A stretch of DNA of 64,000 nt. Origin: Nectonema munidae (lineage: Eukaryota; Nematomorpha; Nectonematoida; Nectonematidae). The stretch spans positions 1 to 64,000 of the forward strand of contig JAUIRK010001041.1 in assembly GCA_030549495.1 (NCBI GenBank), given 5' to 3'. Positions 23,100 through 33,044 of the stretch are shown here, in pieces. The position numbers were made by a program, and so were the translations under genes. Under the pieces are notes generated by a model. That model saw only the letters and a list, made by a program, of their open reading frames with translations. It was not told the origin of the DNA and searched no databases. Numbering within the stretch: the stretch's first letter is position 1; the number at the start of each line of letters is the position of its first letter.

Positions 23100-23930
23100 T
23101 CCTGCTTTATTTTGTAATTGAATTTTATACACTCAAAACAGACGATTTTCATTTCCTGGAACAGTGAAATCACACCAGTCCTCAAAGAGGAAAAAACTAG
23201 AAATAAAATAGTTTTAGAGTATTCTTTTTTGCCTGAAATGACACGTATTTTAAAAATCAATCATTTTGCCTTTTTGAATATTAAAATGAAGAAATGGTGA
23301 AGGTGAATGAGATGAGATGACAATGCTGCTAACTCTTTCAGGCCCTCTGGAAGCATAGATTTTTAAAAATGTATTGTCTGCTTATCTTTTTCTACGAAGC
23401 ATGCGATTTTATCGAACACTGATGCCCCATTTGGACTGGAAAGAAAGTTGGATGTTTTCGGTGAGTGTGAAAGATATAGAAAAGTGTTAACCTGTTGAAG
23501 AAGCTGAAAACAACACTCATAGGATAATTTATTGGTCAAAATGTTTTTGTCCTGTGGAAACCAAGAAAACGGAAAAATCATTAGTTTTCTTTAGGGAGAA
23601 TAAGAACGAGAGAAAAGTTAACATGTTTAAAGTGAATAGAAGGGGAATTTTTCAGTTCGAGAAATTAAAAAGGGAGTGGGAAAGGAGTAGAAGGAGAAAG
23701 CCTACAACTGAGATGGAGGAGAAGAAGCTTACAAGTCGCTGATTTACTTTCTCATCATTTGCCCGCGTTCTTTTAAATCTTGGAGACCCAGGTTTTTGAA
23801 AACGAATCGCTTGCTTTTCTTTTTCAATGTGTTTTGTATACCTGGAAACAGACGATATTTATTTTACGAGACACTGCAGTCTCCCATTCTACCTCAAAGG
23901 GTTATTGAACTCTTGTTTACTTCATTTTCT
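23100..23930. repeat. Diverged repeat group C (two or three partial copies)
   Basis: Segments at about 23100-23300, 23330-23580 and 23752-23930 share words such as AACAGACGAT, TTTTTGAAAAC and CTTTTCTTTTTC(a/t)A with the element at 26764-26929. They also share the GACGAT word with MITE families A and B. Boundaries are not clear. Two short ORFs in this stretch (23118-23300, 23554-23742) overlap these repeats and are not called as genes. Confidence 0.45.
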
Positions 23931-25159
23931 CTACTTTGAGTTTCGTGACTTTTTAACATGACAAAACGTGCATAAAAACGTGTGCCATATCCTTTTTACT
24001 TTTATCAAGAAGACAAATGTATTTTTGTCTTCTCAGCTAAAACAAAATTCAGCTTTCTCAGCGATCATCTCTTCACTATAAATCATGCAGAGACTCCGTT
24101 TGCTACATTATGCATTTTCTATACATAGTTTTAATATAGTATTCACCTAAGTCATGTGCATAACTTCATTCTTTTCTGCAACTTTATTCGATTTTGTGTG
24201 GTGTGTTTTTTTTATCGTCAAGGATAATAATGTATACAACAAATACATCATCGGCTTTACTTATCTTTTTATACGACCAGCTTTTCTCTCATTCACACAC
24301 AATGTTTCTTCTGACTCTGTGATCACTTTTTTCTCTCGAAGATAAAATGTGTGTTATATCCAAACGTTCCTCGATTGCTGTTTGTGGACATGTGCATGTA
24401 ATATTTTTTCAAGTTTCATTTTATAAGTTACTGTTTAACTTAGTATGGATAATTGAATTTTTTTGTTGTTTAATTAAGCTCATATATTTCAATACTAATA
24501 TATGCGGTTTAATCTCGACACATCGGTTCTAACGGTATTTTTTCTTATAACCATATGTTCCTTATACTTAAGGAAGTTGCAAAATTAATAATCTAAGGTA
24601 AGTTTAATAACTGAAGTAGTGAGCAAAGTCTGATGATAATTTTTTTAATAGTCATTACAATCGACAAATGTTTGTAAAACTTTCAAAAACGCTATCATTT
24701 CATCATTTGAAGATTTTCCCTTTTTTTTCTGTATTCTCTGCATCACAAACTCCATCCTCATACTTTTTATTGTTTCAGTTTAATGAAACTTCTAGTTCTA
24801 TTTGACGTAATTTGATTAAACTTTCATCTGTAAAACTGAATTTGTCCTCTTGTTGAAAAGTGAAATATCTCCAACATGAAAAGTTTTAAAGTTTCTTATA
24901 AAACAAAATGTTGTTTTAGTCTCTTCACTCTCACCAGGCTTTTGTGATTTTCCAGAAAAAAAGTCTACAACTTTGATTTCCTCAGTCTTCATATAAGAAA
25001 TCCTTCTTGATTATATAAATGAAAAGTTTGTAAAAATTATTTCAAAGATAGGTGCGTATCTATCTAATAGGTTATTTATATGAAACGGAAATATTTGAAA
25101 TTAGGCCTCATTTTTATTAAGAATTGTTCATATTAACATAATTTTATACTTCATTTAAA
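23931..25159. other. Unassigned AT-rich intronic/intergenic DNA
   Basis: No supported exon or transposon terminus was recognised. Confidence 0.35.
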
Positions 25160-25310
25160 GTGGGCGGGAGTAAGGTTGGTTAGAGACTGGATTTCGATAA
25201 CTCAAGGTCGTGGCTTCGATCCCGCCCCATATTTCGATACAAGCGGTGCACTTGTGTATTCTCCATAAAAACACACCACGATACCTTTTTAACTCTACCT
25301 TTAAATTTCA
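25160..25310 (+). repeat. tRNA-derived SINE, copy D1
   Basis: The head resembles a tRNA gene: an A-box-like GGTTGGTTAGAG near 25175, and a B-box-like GGCTTCGATCCC near 25212. It is followed by a tail (ATATTTCGATACAAGCGG, then ACACACCACGATAC) that recurs at 44365-44500. It cannot fold as a full tRNA with a recognisable anticodon loop by eye, so I call it a SINE rather than a tRNA gene. Confidence 0.55.
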
Positions 25311-26763
25311 TGCTAAGTTATCCAAATAATAAAAAAGTAGTTTCTCTATATTCAAATTCTGATACACTTTTTATTGAATTTTTCCAGCTTAATTTTCAAC
25401 TCATTAATTTATTTGCCAAAGATTGATTTTTTAGTTTACTTAAAATGATGCCAAAATTTCAATTGTCTTCTTTTAATAATCTTTGCTATTCTAGAATTAA
25501 GAATTGGATGCTAAGTATAATGCAAGTACTATGCATTTAATATTATTTTAAATATTTCTGATATCAAAAAATGGTTGACGAAATTTCATCTTTGTTTCAT
25601 CAATCATTATGAATTAAGTTCAAAATTGAATCGTATCTTGAAATGCCGTGAATTTTTAATTCATCTGCTCTGACATTTTATAATGAAAAGTAGAAGTTAT
25701 ATTTTATCAAGCCAATCTTTTATATAGATTAAATATAGCTTTGGTATTAATCATTTCTTCATCTTGAAATTTGCTTAACTTGTAGAACGAATCAAAGTGC
25801 ATATGCATCGGGTGATGGTGGGAGAGCTGGCTACCGCTTCCTTGCTATGTTTTGCATTCAAGAATGTTTTTCCAAGGAGATTGATTCCAAATACTAAATC
25901 AGATTAGCTTTTTGATTTAGCTTATTTGACATGATACTTTTATAGAAAGCTAAAACTAGAACAAGGTTAGAAAGAAGTTAAAAACTTCACATCTATAAAT
26001 TGTATGAAGATGTGAGTGTGAAGAAGAGTTAAACTGAGAGAAAGGGAAAAAGTTTTGATGTAATGTTCTTCTTTGTAAGGTATATTCGTTGAAGGTAGTT
26101 AGGTTTATGGTCAGGCGTTTTTATTTCTGAATTCTGTGGGCTGGAAAAGAGTGTTTTAATAGAAAATGATAATCCAAGGACTTGAGGGCTCTTTTTTTGT
26201 TAGCATCTTGTGTAGATCTTGTTAAAGCATGTAATCAGGTAAATGATGTCTTTAGTTTGGCTTCAATTGTACAAGGCAAAATTGCAGTTTTGAGAATGCA
26301 GTAAAGAAGTGTGTGGTTTATTTGTGTTTTCGTGATGCAATTAACCGATCAGCCGACTTAAAGCCGAGGATTTTGGTAAACTCTTTTTGAATTCTATCAA
26401 AAATTTGGTTTTGTCTACGTTCTATTTATGGGATATTGGCTGTTAAAGGTTTGATAGAGAGGTAATTTTTTTATATAATTTTTTGAATTTTTCTTCTGAT
26501 TGCGTCATGGATAGAAGGTAAAATAAGTAATGCTGCTAAAAGTAATTTTATCTCATTTTTGGATTTATTATCCTTTTTTAAATGTTTTTGCCACTTGTGT
26601 AAAAGGTTTATAAGGTAATTATTATCATTTGTGTGAAGTGTTAAGGAAAATTTGATATATTTTTTTTATGTTTAAATTTTGTAAACCTAAAATTTATAGT
26701 TATTTGAAAAATAATTAAATATTTGATATATTTCAGTCATGCGACCTCTTTGCTTTTCTAGTA
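25311..26763. other. Unassigned AT-rich DNA upstream of FAM13 exon 2
   Basis: No exon with matching phase, RNA gene or transposon end could be supported. Confidence 0.35.
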
Positions 26764-26929
26764 TTAACGCACACGCGGTTTTTCGAAAACAAATCATCCG
26801 CTTTTCTTTTCAATGGGGTTTAAACGACTTTTCTCACACAATGGCCCATCTGTGACCCACGAAATTAAAATTATTTCAAAAAGAAAAGTAGACTGTCCAC
26901 CTTCAAAAACCACTAGCTAAAATGGTTAA
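26764..26929 (+). mobile_element. TTAA-flanked MITE, diverged (group C)
   Basis: Lies between TTAA at 26764 and TTAA at 26926. The interior (GGTTTTTCGAAAACAAATC, then CTTTTCTTTTCAATG) matches group C copies at 23.7 kb. The ends are not clear inverted repeats, so the family is tentative. Confidence 0.4.
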
Positions 26930-27069
26930 AGCAGGTGCTTTTTATTGTATGCGACACTGGCGCTCTATTACATTTGAAAGAGGTGAGAGAATTAATGAAA
27001 ATTACCATCATTATTGTCATTCTAAGTGTATATGCATGCTTTTTAGTAGGTTTTTGATTTTTTTTTCAG

Positions 27070-27267
27070 GCTTACTCTCCCCTATGTTCTTCCTTGCAAA
27101 GCTCTTCTTTAAAGTCAGCGCAATATGATACAAACTGTGTGAAAAACGATGTCTTTCAATGCTGTGAAATTGAAAAAAAGTGCGAAAAGCCTAAAATAAC
27201 TTGTGATAATACTAAAGAAATTACCTCTGATGATACTAGTAGTGTAAAGAAGGTGGTGGCAACCGAT
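27070..27267 (+). CDS. FAM13: FAM13-family gene exon 2
   Basis: A 198 bp exon after a strong acceptor (ttttttttcag|GCT), open in phase 0. It starts AYSPLCSSLQSS and continues through SAQYDTNCVKNDVFQCCE to an acidic and Lys-rich end (ITSDDTSSVKK). The donor is either 27252 (AAG|gtggtg) or 27267 (GAT|gtaaac), both in phase 0. The sequence has the polar, low-complexity character of the variable middle part of FAM13 proteins and shows no domain of its own. Its membership in the gene is inferred from position, strand and phase agreement with the next exon. Confidence 0.55.
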
Positions 27268-27290
27268 GTAAACTATTAAATTAATTCTCT

Positions 27291-27384
27291 TTAGCCGGCT
27301 AACGACCACAATAACGAGAAGACATTTAATCTGTAAAGCAGGATTTCGATTTAATAAAGTCGTCTCGTGTCGTTACTCGGTTAA
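27291..27384 (+). mobile_element. TTAA-type MITE, family B copy 2 (short), within an intron
   Basis: Starts TTAGCCGGCTAACGACCAC and ends GTTACTCGGTTAA. At 94 bp it is a deleted relative of the roughly 130 bp family B copies, keeping GACATTTAATCTGTAAAGCAG. It fills most of the 165 bp intron between FAM13 exons 2 and 3. Confidence 0.65.
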
Positions 27385-27432
27385 TATCAACGATACGATT
27401 TTTCTCTTATTTTTTTATATCTTTCAACAAAG

Positions 27433-27659
27433 GATTGCTGTACGAATTCTGATTTGGTTAACAAAATCATTTCCCACCCTGCTTCCTTCGGAAGAGAAGT
27501 AGAAGGCATTAACTTGTCTTTTCTTGATGATCTTGGCGCCAAAAGTGATGATTTGCTAACATCTTTTGATTTTATCAACAAACTTCCAGTTCGCCGTCAC
27601 CATCACCACCATCATCACCACCACCACCACCACGGTCATCGTCAACATTCTGGGAACAA
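27433..27659 (+). CDS. FAM13: FAM13-family gene exon 3 with 12-His tract
   Basis: The exon begins after atctttcaacaaag| in phase 0 (DCCTNSDLVNKIISHPASFG) and ends at CAA|gtattc in phase 2. It encodes a hydrophobic/acidic stretch (EGINLSFLDDLGAKSDDLL), then LPVRR and twelve consecutive histidines written with mixed CAC and CAT codons, followed by GHRQHSGN. Reading on past the donor gives an unrelated hydrophobic tail, whereas splicing to 27725 restores polar sequence, so the donor at 27660 is preferred. The His run may be a metal-binding or nuclear-speckle-type low-complexity tract; its role is unknown. Confidence 0.65.
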
Positions 27660-27724
27660 GTATTCTTTCCACTCTTTGTTTCAAGCGCGCATTTTATTCA
27701 CTTCTTTTTCTTACTACTTTCAAG

Positions 27725-27807
27725 GACTTATAACAATCAGCAACAATCGGATGGACATTTATGTGGTTTTTATCAATCCTCAGATCCCTTTTTTGATCCC
27801 AAATGCG
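27725..27807 (+). CDS. FAM13: FAM13-family gene exon 4
   Basis: An 83 bp exon after a 65 bp intron with the acceptor cttactactttcaag|. It enters in phase 2 (AA+G giving Lys) and reads TYNNQQQSDGHLCGFYQSSD and then PFFDPKC. It leaves in phase 1 at TGCG|gtaaag, which fits the next exon (G+AT giving Asp). The polar, Gln/Ser-rich composition is typical of the disordered middle of FAM13 proteins. The exon is in a different frame from the longer chance ORF that overlaps it. Confidence 0.65.
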
Positions 27808-28302
27808 GTAAAGCTTCTGTTATTAGCTCATTAATTCTATATTTTATTTGCATCCTTTGTATGAACAAGGAAGGAGTGATGCTGAATTTGAACAAAAGAC
27901 AGGAGGTATCTAGACATCCAATTTTATAGTGAAATAGAGTTTTTTCGTTTTAAAAAAAGTAATGAAGGAAAAATTGATTTACAAGGCTTTCTTTCGTTTT
28001 GTATATTCAACATGTGTATGAAACGAAGTCATTGGGATGTTGACACTAGCAAAAGCTGGAAAAGAACACAGTCATCAAGCATAACGTGAAAAAAGAGGGA
28101 AGGAAAAATGTTAAAAGGGCAGAAGATGAATAAAAGCATATATGTGAAGAAGACGAATCAAAGAAACTTAATAAAAAAGAAGTTTGGAATAGAGAGCTCT
28201 ATCATGATCTAATCTATTTCGTTTGCACTTTTACTCGCTATTTTTATGATTATGCTGCTTCTCTATTAACAATTTGTAAATAATAATTATTATTAATTTT
28301 AG

Positions 28303-28426
28303 ATGATAGTAACTCTGACACTGTAAAGTCAATTTCTAAAGATTTCCGAGTATATAATGTTTCCGATGAAAAGTTGGAAAAAGAAAACGAAAAGAAATTC
28401 AACAAATATAAAAAAAGTTCTTTCAA
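28303..28426 (+). CDS. FAM13: FAM13-family gene exon 5
   Basis: A 124 bp exon after attattaattttag|, entering in phase 1 as DDSNSDTVKSISKD and continuing through a Lys/Glu-rich segment (SDEKLEKENEKKFNKYKK). It ends at TTCAA|gtaatt in phase 2, which matches the next exon at 33974 (AA+A giving Lys). No domain is recognised. The charged composition leads into the coiled-coil block encoded by exons 6 and 7. Confidence 0.6.
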
Positions 28427-28472
28427 GTAATTTAATGAGCTGTCTCCTTATTCCTTTATTTTTTCTTCACAG

Positions 28473-28522
28473 ATGAAGCCTTGCGGATGTCACGCAGAGG
28501 CGCACATCCTCAAAATTTAGGG
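28473..28522 (+). CDS. Possible alternative exon near FAM13 exon 5
   Basis: Between a strong acceptor (ttttttcttcacag|) and a good donor (GGG|gtgagg) lies a 50 bp open segment reading DEALRMSRRGAHPQNLG if entered in phase 1. It could follow exon 4 (also phase 1) in place of exon 5. It leaves in phase 0, which does not fit exon 6 but would fit exon 8. Entered from exon 5 it meets a stop at once. It may be an alternative exon or a chance arrangement. Confidence 0.3.
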
Positions 28523-28526
28523 GTGA

Positions 28527-29500
28527 GGGCGAACTTCTTTTTATAATTAATCATCAAAATTTATTATAAAAGAATTTTTGTCTGATGAACACCTAACCAT
28601 TGTTAGCCGACATTATTGTTACGTGTGACGTAAAAGAAAAGGTTTTATTGTAACGAAGATCAACTGATAAAATAGTTTTAGGATCTCCAGGTAGATTAGT
28701 TGGCTTGTGGAATCAAGGATCTTTTTGACTGATAAGTAGTTTTGAAGGATCTTTGATTTGTTCCAATACTACACAAAGCTTTGCCTTCTTTTTCTTCTTT
28801 TATTATTGGTTTGTATATATATATATAAATAGTTAATGAATGTATATATGTAAATTATATCGTATGAAAGGTTGAAGTGTATGAGCATGCGAACTTTCAA
28901 CATGCAAACTATTACAAATAGGAAGGTTAATATAAACAATAAAGCATGTAAATTTACAGTAAGATATATGTTAATCATTACAAGGGCATTAAAGTTACAA
29001 TTATACTTGCACTGTAAGCTCCCAATCCCACCTTAACTACAGGGATTTTATCATGTCATATTACTTTGTTTGTAATTCTGATTGGATCACTGCCTTCTAG
29101 CTTTATGCTTTTCTAATTAGAGTCCGCGGTCCCCTAGGAGATCGCAAAGGAGTTGTTTGCAACCCGTCTTCTTTCCGAGGCAGTAAGATCCTCAATTTGC
29201 TTCCACCTTAATTCCAGCTTCTCAGACCATTTGGCTAGAAATTCCGCCGTGACAGGGTTTCGTCAGAGATCTTCCAGCTTCAGGGTAGTGTGAAAGTATG
29301 CATGGGAATAGATGGTGGGTGTCGTGTGTGTGATATTGAGTGTTGCTTTTAGGATTGGTGAATTTTATGGAGGTAAGAGTTGAGTATCGTTGATTTGTTC
29401 TTTCGGAGTTGTGATAGAATTCGGGTGTATAAAAAATAAAAAATTATAACTTGAAAACATAAAGGAAAAATAGTATTTTTTGATTTTTCAACATTAACAT
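28527..29500. other. Intronic AT-rich DNA
   Basis: No exon supported. Contains a short (TA)n run at 28816-28826. GC content rises near 29100-29280 without a readable frame, which may be an eroded transposon. Confidence 0.35.
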
Positions 29501-29504
29501 CAAT

Positions 29505-30470
29505 CAGTGTGAAGGATGTGCCTTTTCGGAAATAATATCTTCTATCCTTGGTACATTTTTGGATAAACAAAGTCGTAAGTTATGCTCCACATTTAATCTT
29601 GATCTATGTTTGTTCTTGATATTTAAAAGCGCAGAAAAACCTTGCTCACACAAGTAAGTACTTGGAAACATTAGTAAAGATTTCAAAACTACTTTAGATA
29701 TAAAGGGGTAGATATCACACCTCTTAGACTAGAATGTATTTCAAATGCATCTTTTGTAGTAGGGTCGTTTACCAACTCTAAAAATTCTTCTTGTATATCT
29801 TCTGAGAGAAGATTAACATCCATGCTAAAAGGATTTCTAATCAATTTCGATTCAATCTCATTTAGTTCTGGAAAATAAGCATGAAGCTCAATCTGTAAGG
29901 CTGTTAAATGGGATTTAACAAGCTTTAGAATTTCTAGTTTTTATTTATATTCTTTTTATCAAGCATTTCGCCAAGATGTTCAAACATAGTAAAATTTCTA
30001 TTTTCAATCCTTTCTTTCCAAAGTTTTGGCTTCATTATAAACGATCTCAGTTTGTCCATGAAATCAATCACAGTTATAAACCTACCTTAAAGTGAAATGA
30101 ATTTAAACGTGAAAAATATCAGTTAAATAGGCAAGCTTTTGAAGCCATTGGTTGTCTGATAGTTTTCCTACAAATTCCATTGACTTCAACTTGTTATCTC
30201 GCATGAAGAATTCAGTAAGTTCTTTTTTCAGTGATTCAACCCTTGCTAATACATTTCCCCTCGACAACCAGCGAACTTCAGTGTGAAGGAGTACATTTTC
30301 TTCGTTGCTTCCAAATTCCTGGCACAAGAGTGAAAAAAGTCTTGTATTTAAGGCGCTAGATTAGATTGAGTTCGCCATGTGTACAACATCGTCAAGCACT
30401 GATTTTAAATCAGATGGCAGAGTTTTTGATGCCAACGCATATCGATGCAACATGCAATGAAGACGCCGAG
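29505..30470 (-). pseudogene. hAT transposase remnant, Buster/ZBED5-like
   Basis: Minus-strand remains of a hAT transposase of the type domesticated as ZBED5/SCAND3. From right to left: RLHCMLHRYALASKTLPSDL with FDLKS…DDVVHMAN, then LLHTEVRWLSRGNVLARV (30280 region), KNREL-like central sequence at 30060-29700, and the C-terminal dimerisation motif TYLCEQGFSALLNIKNKHRS near 29650 followed by RLNVEHNLRLCLSK. The motif order and spacing match the family. Several frame changes and stops make it a clear fossil. No terminal inverted repeats were found with confidence. Confidence 0.75.
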
Positions 30471-31028
30471 TATTGCTGGTGCTCCATCGGTTATGATTGC
30501 ATATACATACGGGTTTTACCCCATGACTCTAAAAATCATCTCATTTGTAAATCTTTAGGGAAAAGAATTTTTGGTTGAGCCGATTTTATATTTGGTGTTC
30601 GAAGGTAAAAATATCTTTTCTTCTAAAGACCGCAAATAAAGGGTTTTATTATTGGTAATACAGTCAGACCTCATTTATCCGACAGTAGATTGACAAACCC
30701 GCTATCTGATACAATATTGATTAGGAGCTATATAATTTTTCTCAGCCTCTCTTTTCACTAATTGTCAACAGGCCTGTTTATATCAATTGAATTGGTTGGG
30801 TGGATTGATTACTCTGTACTGATATGCATTCTTGTTTAAAATTCAATCTTAAAATTTTTAGCAACGAAATGTTACTAAACTAACACAGAAAAAAAGAATC
30901 ATCTTATAAAATCTTCATATTCTAACTATACATATATTCACTTAGTAAAGTAAATTGTTTGAAAATATATATAGAACTAGGGTGTATGAATTGACAGGTA
31001 TGAATGCGTGAATTAAAGCCTGACCCTT
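30471..31028. other. Intronic AT-rich DNA with a single pogo-like end
   Basis: CAGTCAGACCTCATTTATCC preceded by TA at 30660 resembles a pogo/Tigger terminus. No partner end was found, so it is at most a fragment. Confidence 0.3.
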
Positions 31029-31155
31029 TTAACCCGTTAACGACCAGAATAATCTGACGATATCTAATGTAAAGCAGAAGATTTGTACTAAGGAGCATTG
31101 ATAAACGAAGACGATTTTATTTTTGTAAAATCGACTCTGGGTTTTAACGGGTGAA
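31029..31155 (+). mobile_element. TTAA-flanked MITE, family B copy 3
   Basis: TTAACCCGTTAACGACCAG at the left and a slightly changed TTTTAACGGGTGAA at the right. The interior carries TGACGATATC, GCAGAAGATT and AGACGATTT words at the same relative positions as copies 1 and 4. Confidence 0.8.
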
Positions 31156-31618
31156 ATAGAAATGGAAAGTTTAAAATTTTTTGAAGAAAATTTGCTTCAA
31201 ACCTTAAATTTATTTAAATTACCTATTCCATTCCCCCTAAGTTGTGCGTTAATGGATGAAAATTAAATTGTGTTAAGAAATTATATTTAGCAAATATAAT
31301 AAGAACATTTTTCCTACCTTATGTATTCTATTACATTAATTTTAATCTTTTAGCTACAGTAATGAATAGGGATAAACCTTTTAAATGAAAAATATTTGTC
31401 ACGCTGAAAATTGTATGAGCTCTTGTTGAAATTACCGGCTACATACTGCATCTCATCAAATATAGCTCAAATTCACATTATTATATCAATGAACGGAAAA
31501 TTAATGAAAAAATCATTTGATTTTAAATATTCATTCTAAGACAACAACAGGAAAAGTAATCTATTTAATATTCTAAGACCACAAGAAAGTTTTCATTTCA
31601 AGATTTCCTCCTTTAGAA
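31156..31618. other. Intronic AT-rich DNA
   Basis: Nothing supported. Confidence 0.35.
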
Positions 31619-31890
31619 CAGAGGTGGGGAATAATTTTGTGCTACGGGCCGCATTGAATTCTACATAGGACAAAGCACACCTCAATTAAATTTGATTCTA
31701 TGGAAAATAAAAGTTATTTTGAATCTTTTATTAATTTTGACTAGAAGGACTCAGAGTTGTTTTAAAACCGGACAAAACTTTCATGTCTTTCAGTTGAAAT
31801 TTCGAAAAGGCTTTTAAATATAAAAACTTTCAATTTAAGATGGAGCACAAAAAAAGTTCCCGTCGGGAAGCAATTTGCACACCCATGCTC
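31619..31890. mobile_element. hAT-type MITE
   Basis: Left end CAGAGGTGGGGAATAATTTT with subterminal CTACGGGCCGCATTGAATTC, right end AATTTGCACACCCATGCTC. These are imperfect inverted repeats of the common CAG-GGTGGGCAAA hAT type. No coding capacity. Confidence 0.6.
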
Positions 31891-32315
31891 TAAAAGATAA
31901 AAAAAATTGGTGTTGTTATCTATGATAAGTATTGATAGAAAAAATGAAATGAAAAATGAAAAAAATGATTAATAGTATTTTTCAGAAATTACATCATTAT
32001 CTTCGTTTGTGTATGTAGACACCATTGGATGTGAATTTGATTTTTCTAATTCAACCATTTTATTTCTCCCATTTCAACTTTTTGTGATTCGAGATTGCGC
32101 ATTCTTCAAAGTGCGGATTTAATGAAAAAATTTCCTCTATTTGGAAGCATCAGTTATAACTAGATTTTTTACAACAACAGATCAATCATTATTCCCGCTC
32201 ACTTAACAACGCTTATATGATTTAAAAAATTATTTTATATATTTTCTATTATTTAATAAGTTTGTTAGATTTATCGAACGATACTCACCCCCGAATAGTT
32301 ATTATACGTATAAAA
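31891..32315. other. Intronic AT-rich DNA
   Basis: Nothing supported. Confidence 0.35.
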
Positions 32316-33044
32316 CAGGGTTCCCAATTTGGGGAATTTGTATACAATGTCATTTTTTTATATAAAAATCATGGAAAAGACAGGGAATTTTTGTATATGG
32401 TTAGGGAATTCTATCCAATGGTCAGTCAATTTTACAGGAAGTTTAGCTGCGTAGATATAAACTACTCTCCATGATCCACCAAAGAACGTAAGGCGATGAA
32501 AGAAGGAGCTGTAGCACAGATAACTGCTCACAAAACAAAATGTCAAAAATGCCTGAAAGAGTTATATAGCATTGATAGTAGTTTTCCTACAGTGAAATGT
32601 ATTTTGCCTCTAGAATCTTTTCAAATTTGTTTCTGCTAGTTTCGGTATTTTTTATACCGGTTTACTTTTTTGTAATATCAATAACGTTATTTTTCTCGTA
32701 GATCAAGGTATAATAACACTTATGCCTTTTCCATTCATCCAAGGCTTTCTGTAGAATTTAAGTGAGGGCAAAACATCATCATCATCATCATCATCATCCA
32801 TTTTGCCTTCTAGGCCTGGTTATTGTTTCCAAAGAGTCGGGGTCAACCAGTTCCAAAGATTCCAAAAAAGTGAGTGCAAAACATCACCTCAACTATTTAA
32901 ATGCAAGACCTATTCGTAAATGAAAAATCCAAATGAAATATCAGTAGTTTCTGTGGAATTTAGGTCAGGGAATTTTGACAATCACAGTCTTGAAAATGAT
33001 AGAAAAGTCATGAAATTTGTTTCAGAACTTAGCTGGGAATCCTG
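32316..33044. mobile_element. hAT-type non-autonomous element with (CAT)n
   Basis: Ends CAGGGTTCCCAATTTGG and AGCTGGGAATCCTG are inverted repeats. Subterminal AGGGAATTTT words occur near both ends (TCAGGGAATTTTGAC at the right). A microsatellite of about nine CAT units lies at 32774-32799. The 729 bp element has no transposase; the overlapping ORFs are chance. Confidence 0.6.

Noticed and set aside
23118-23742. Two open frames in 23.1-23.7 kb
   Set aside because: Both overlap diverged repeat group C and have no domain or supported splice context.
26922-27128. ATG frame with MVKAGAFYCMRHWRS and a donor at GAAAGAG|gtgaga
   Set aside because: Leaves in phase 1, which meets a stop when joined to the acceptor at 27070, and begins at the edge of a TTAA repeat.
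27660-27834. Continuation of the His-rich frame beyond 27659 to a stop at 27834
   Set aside because: After the donor at 27660 the frame turns hydrophobic and random, while another frame in 27725-27807 has polar coding character and matching splice phases; read-through is less likely.
32771-32801. (CAT)n as a possible coding poly-His or poly-Ile tract
   Set aside because: Lies inside a hAT-type element without an open frame; a plain microsatellite.
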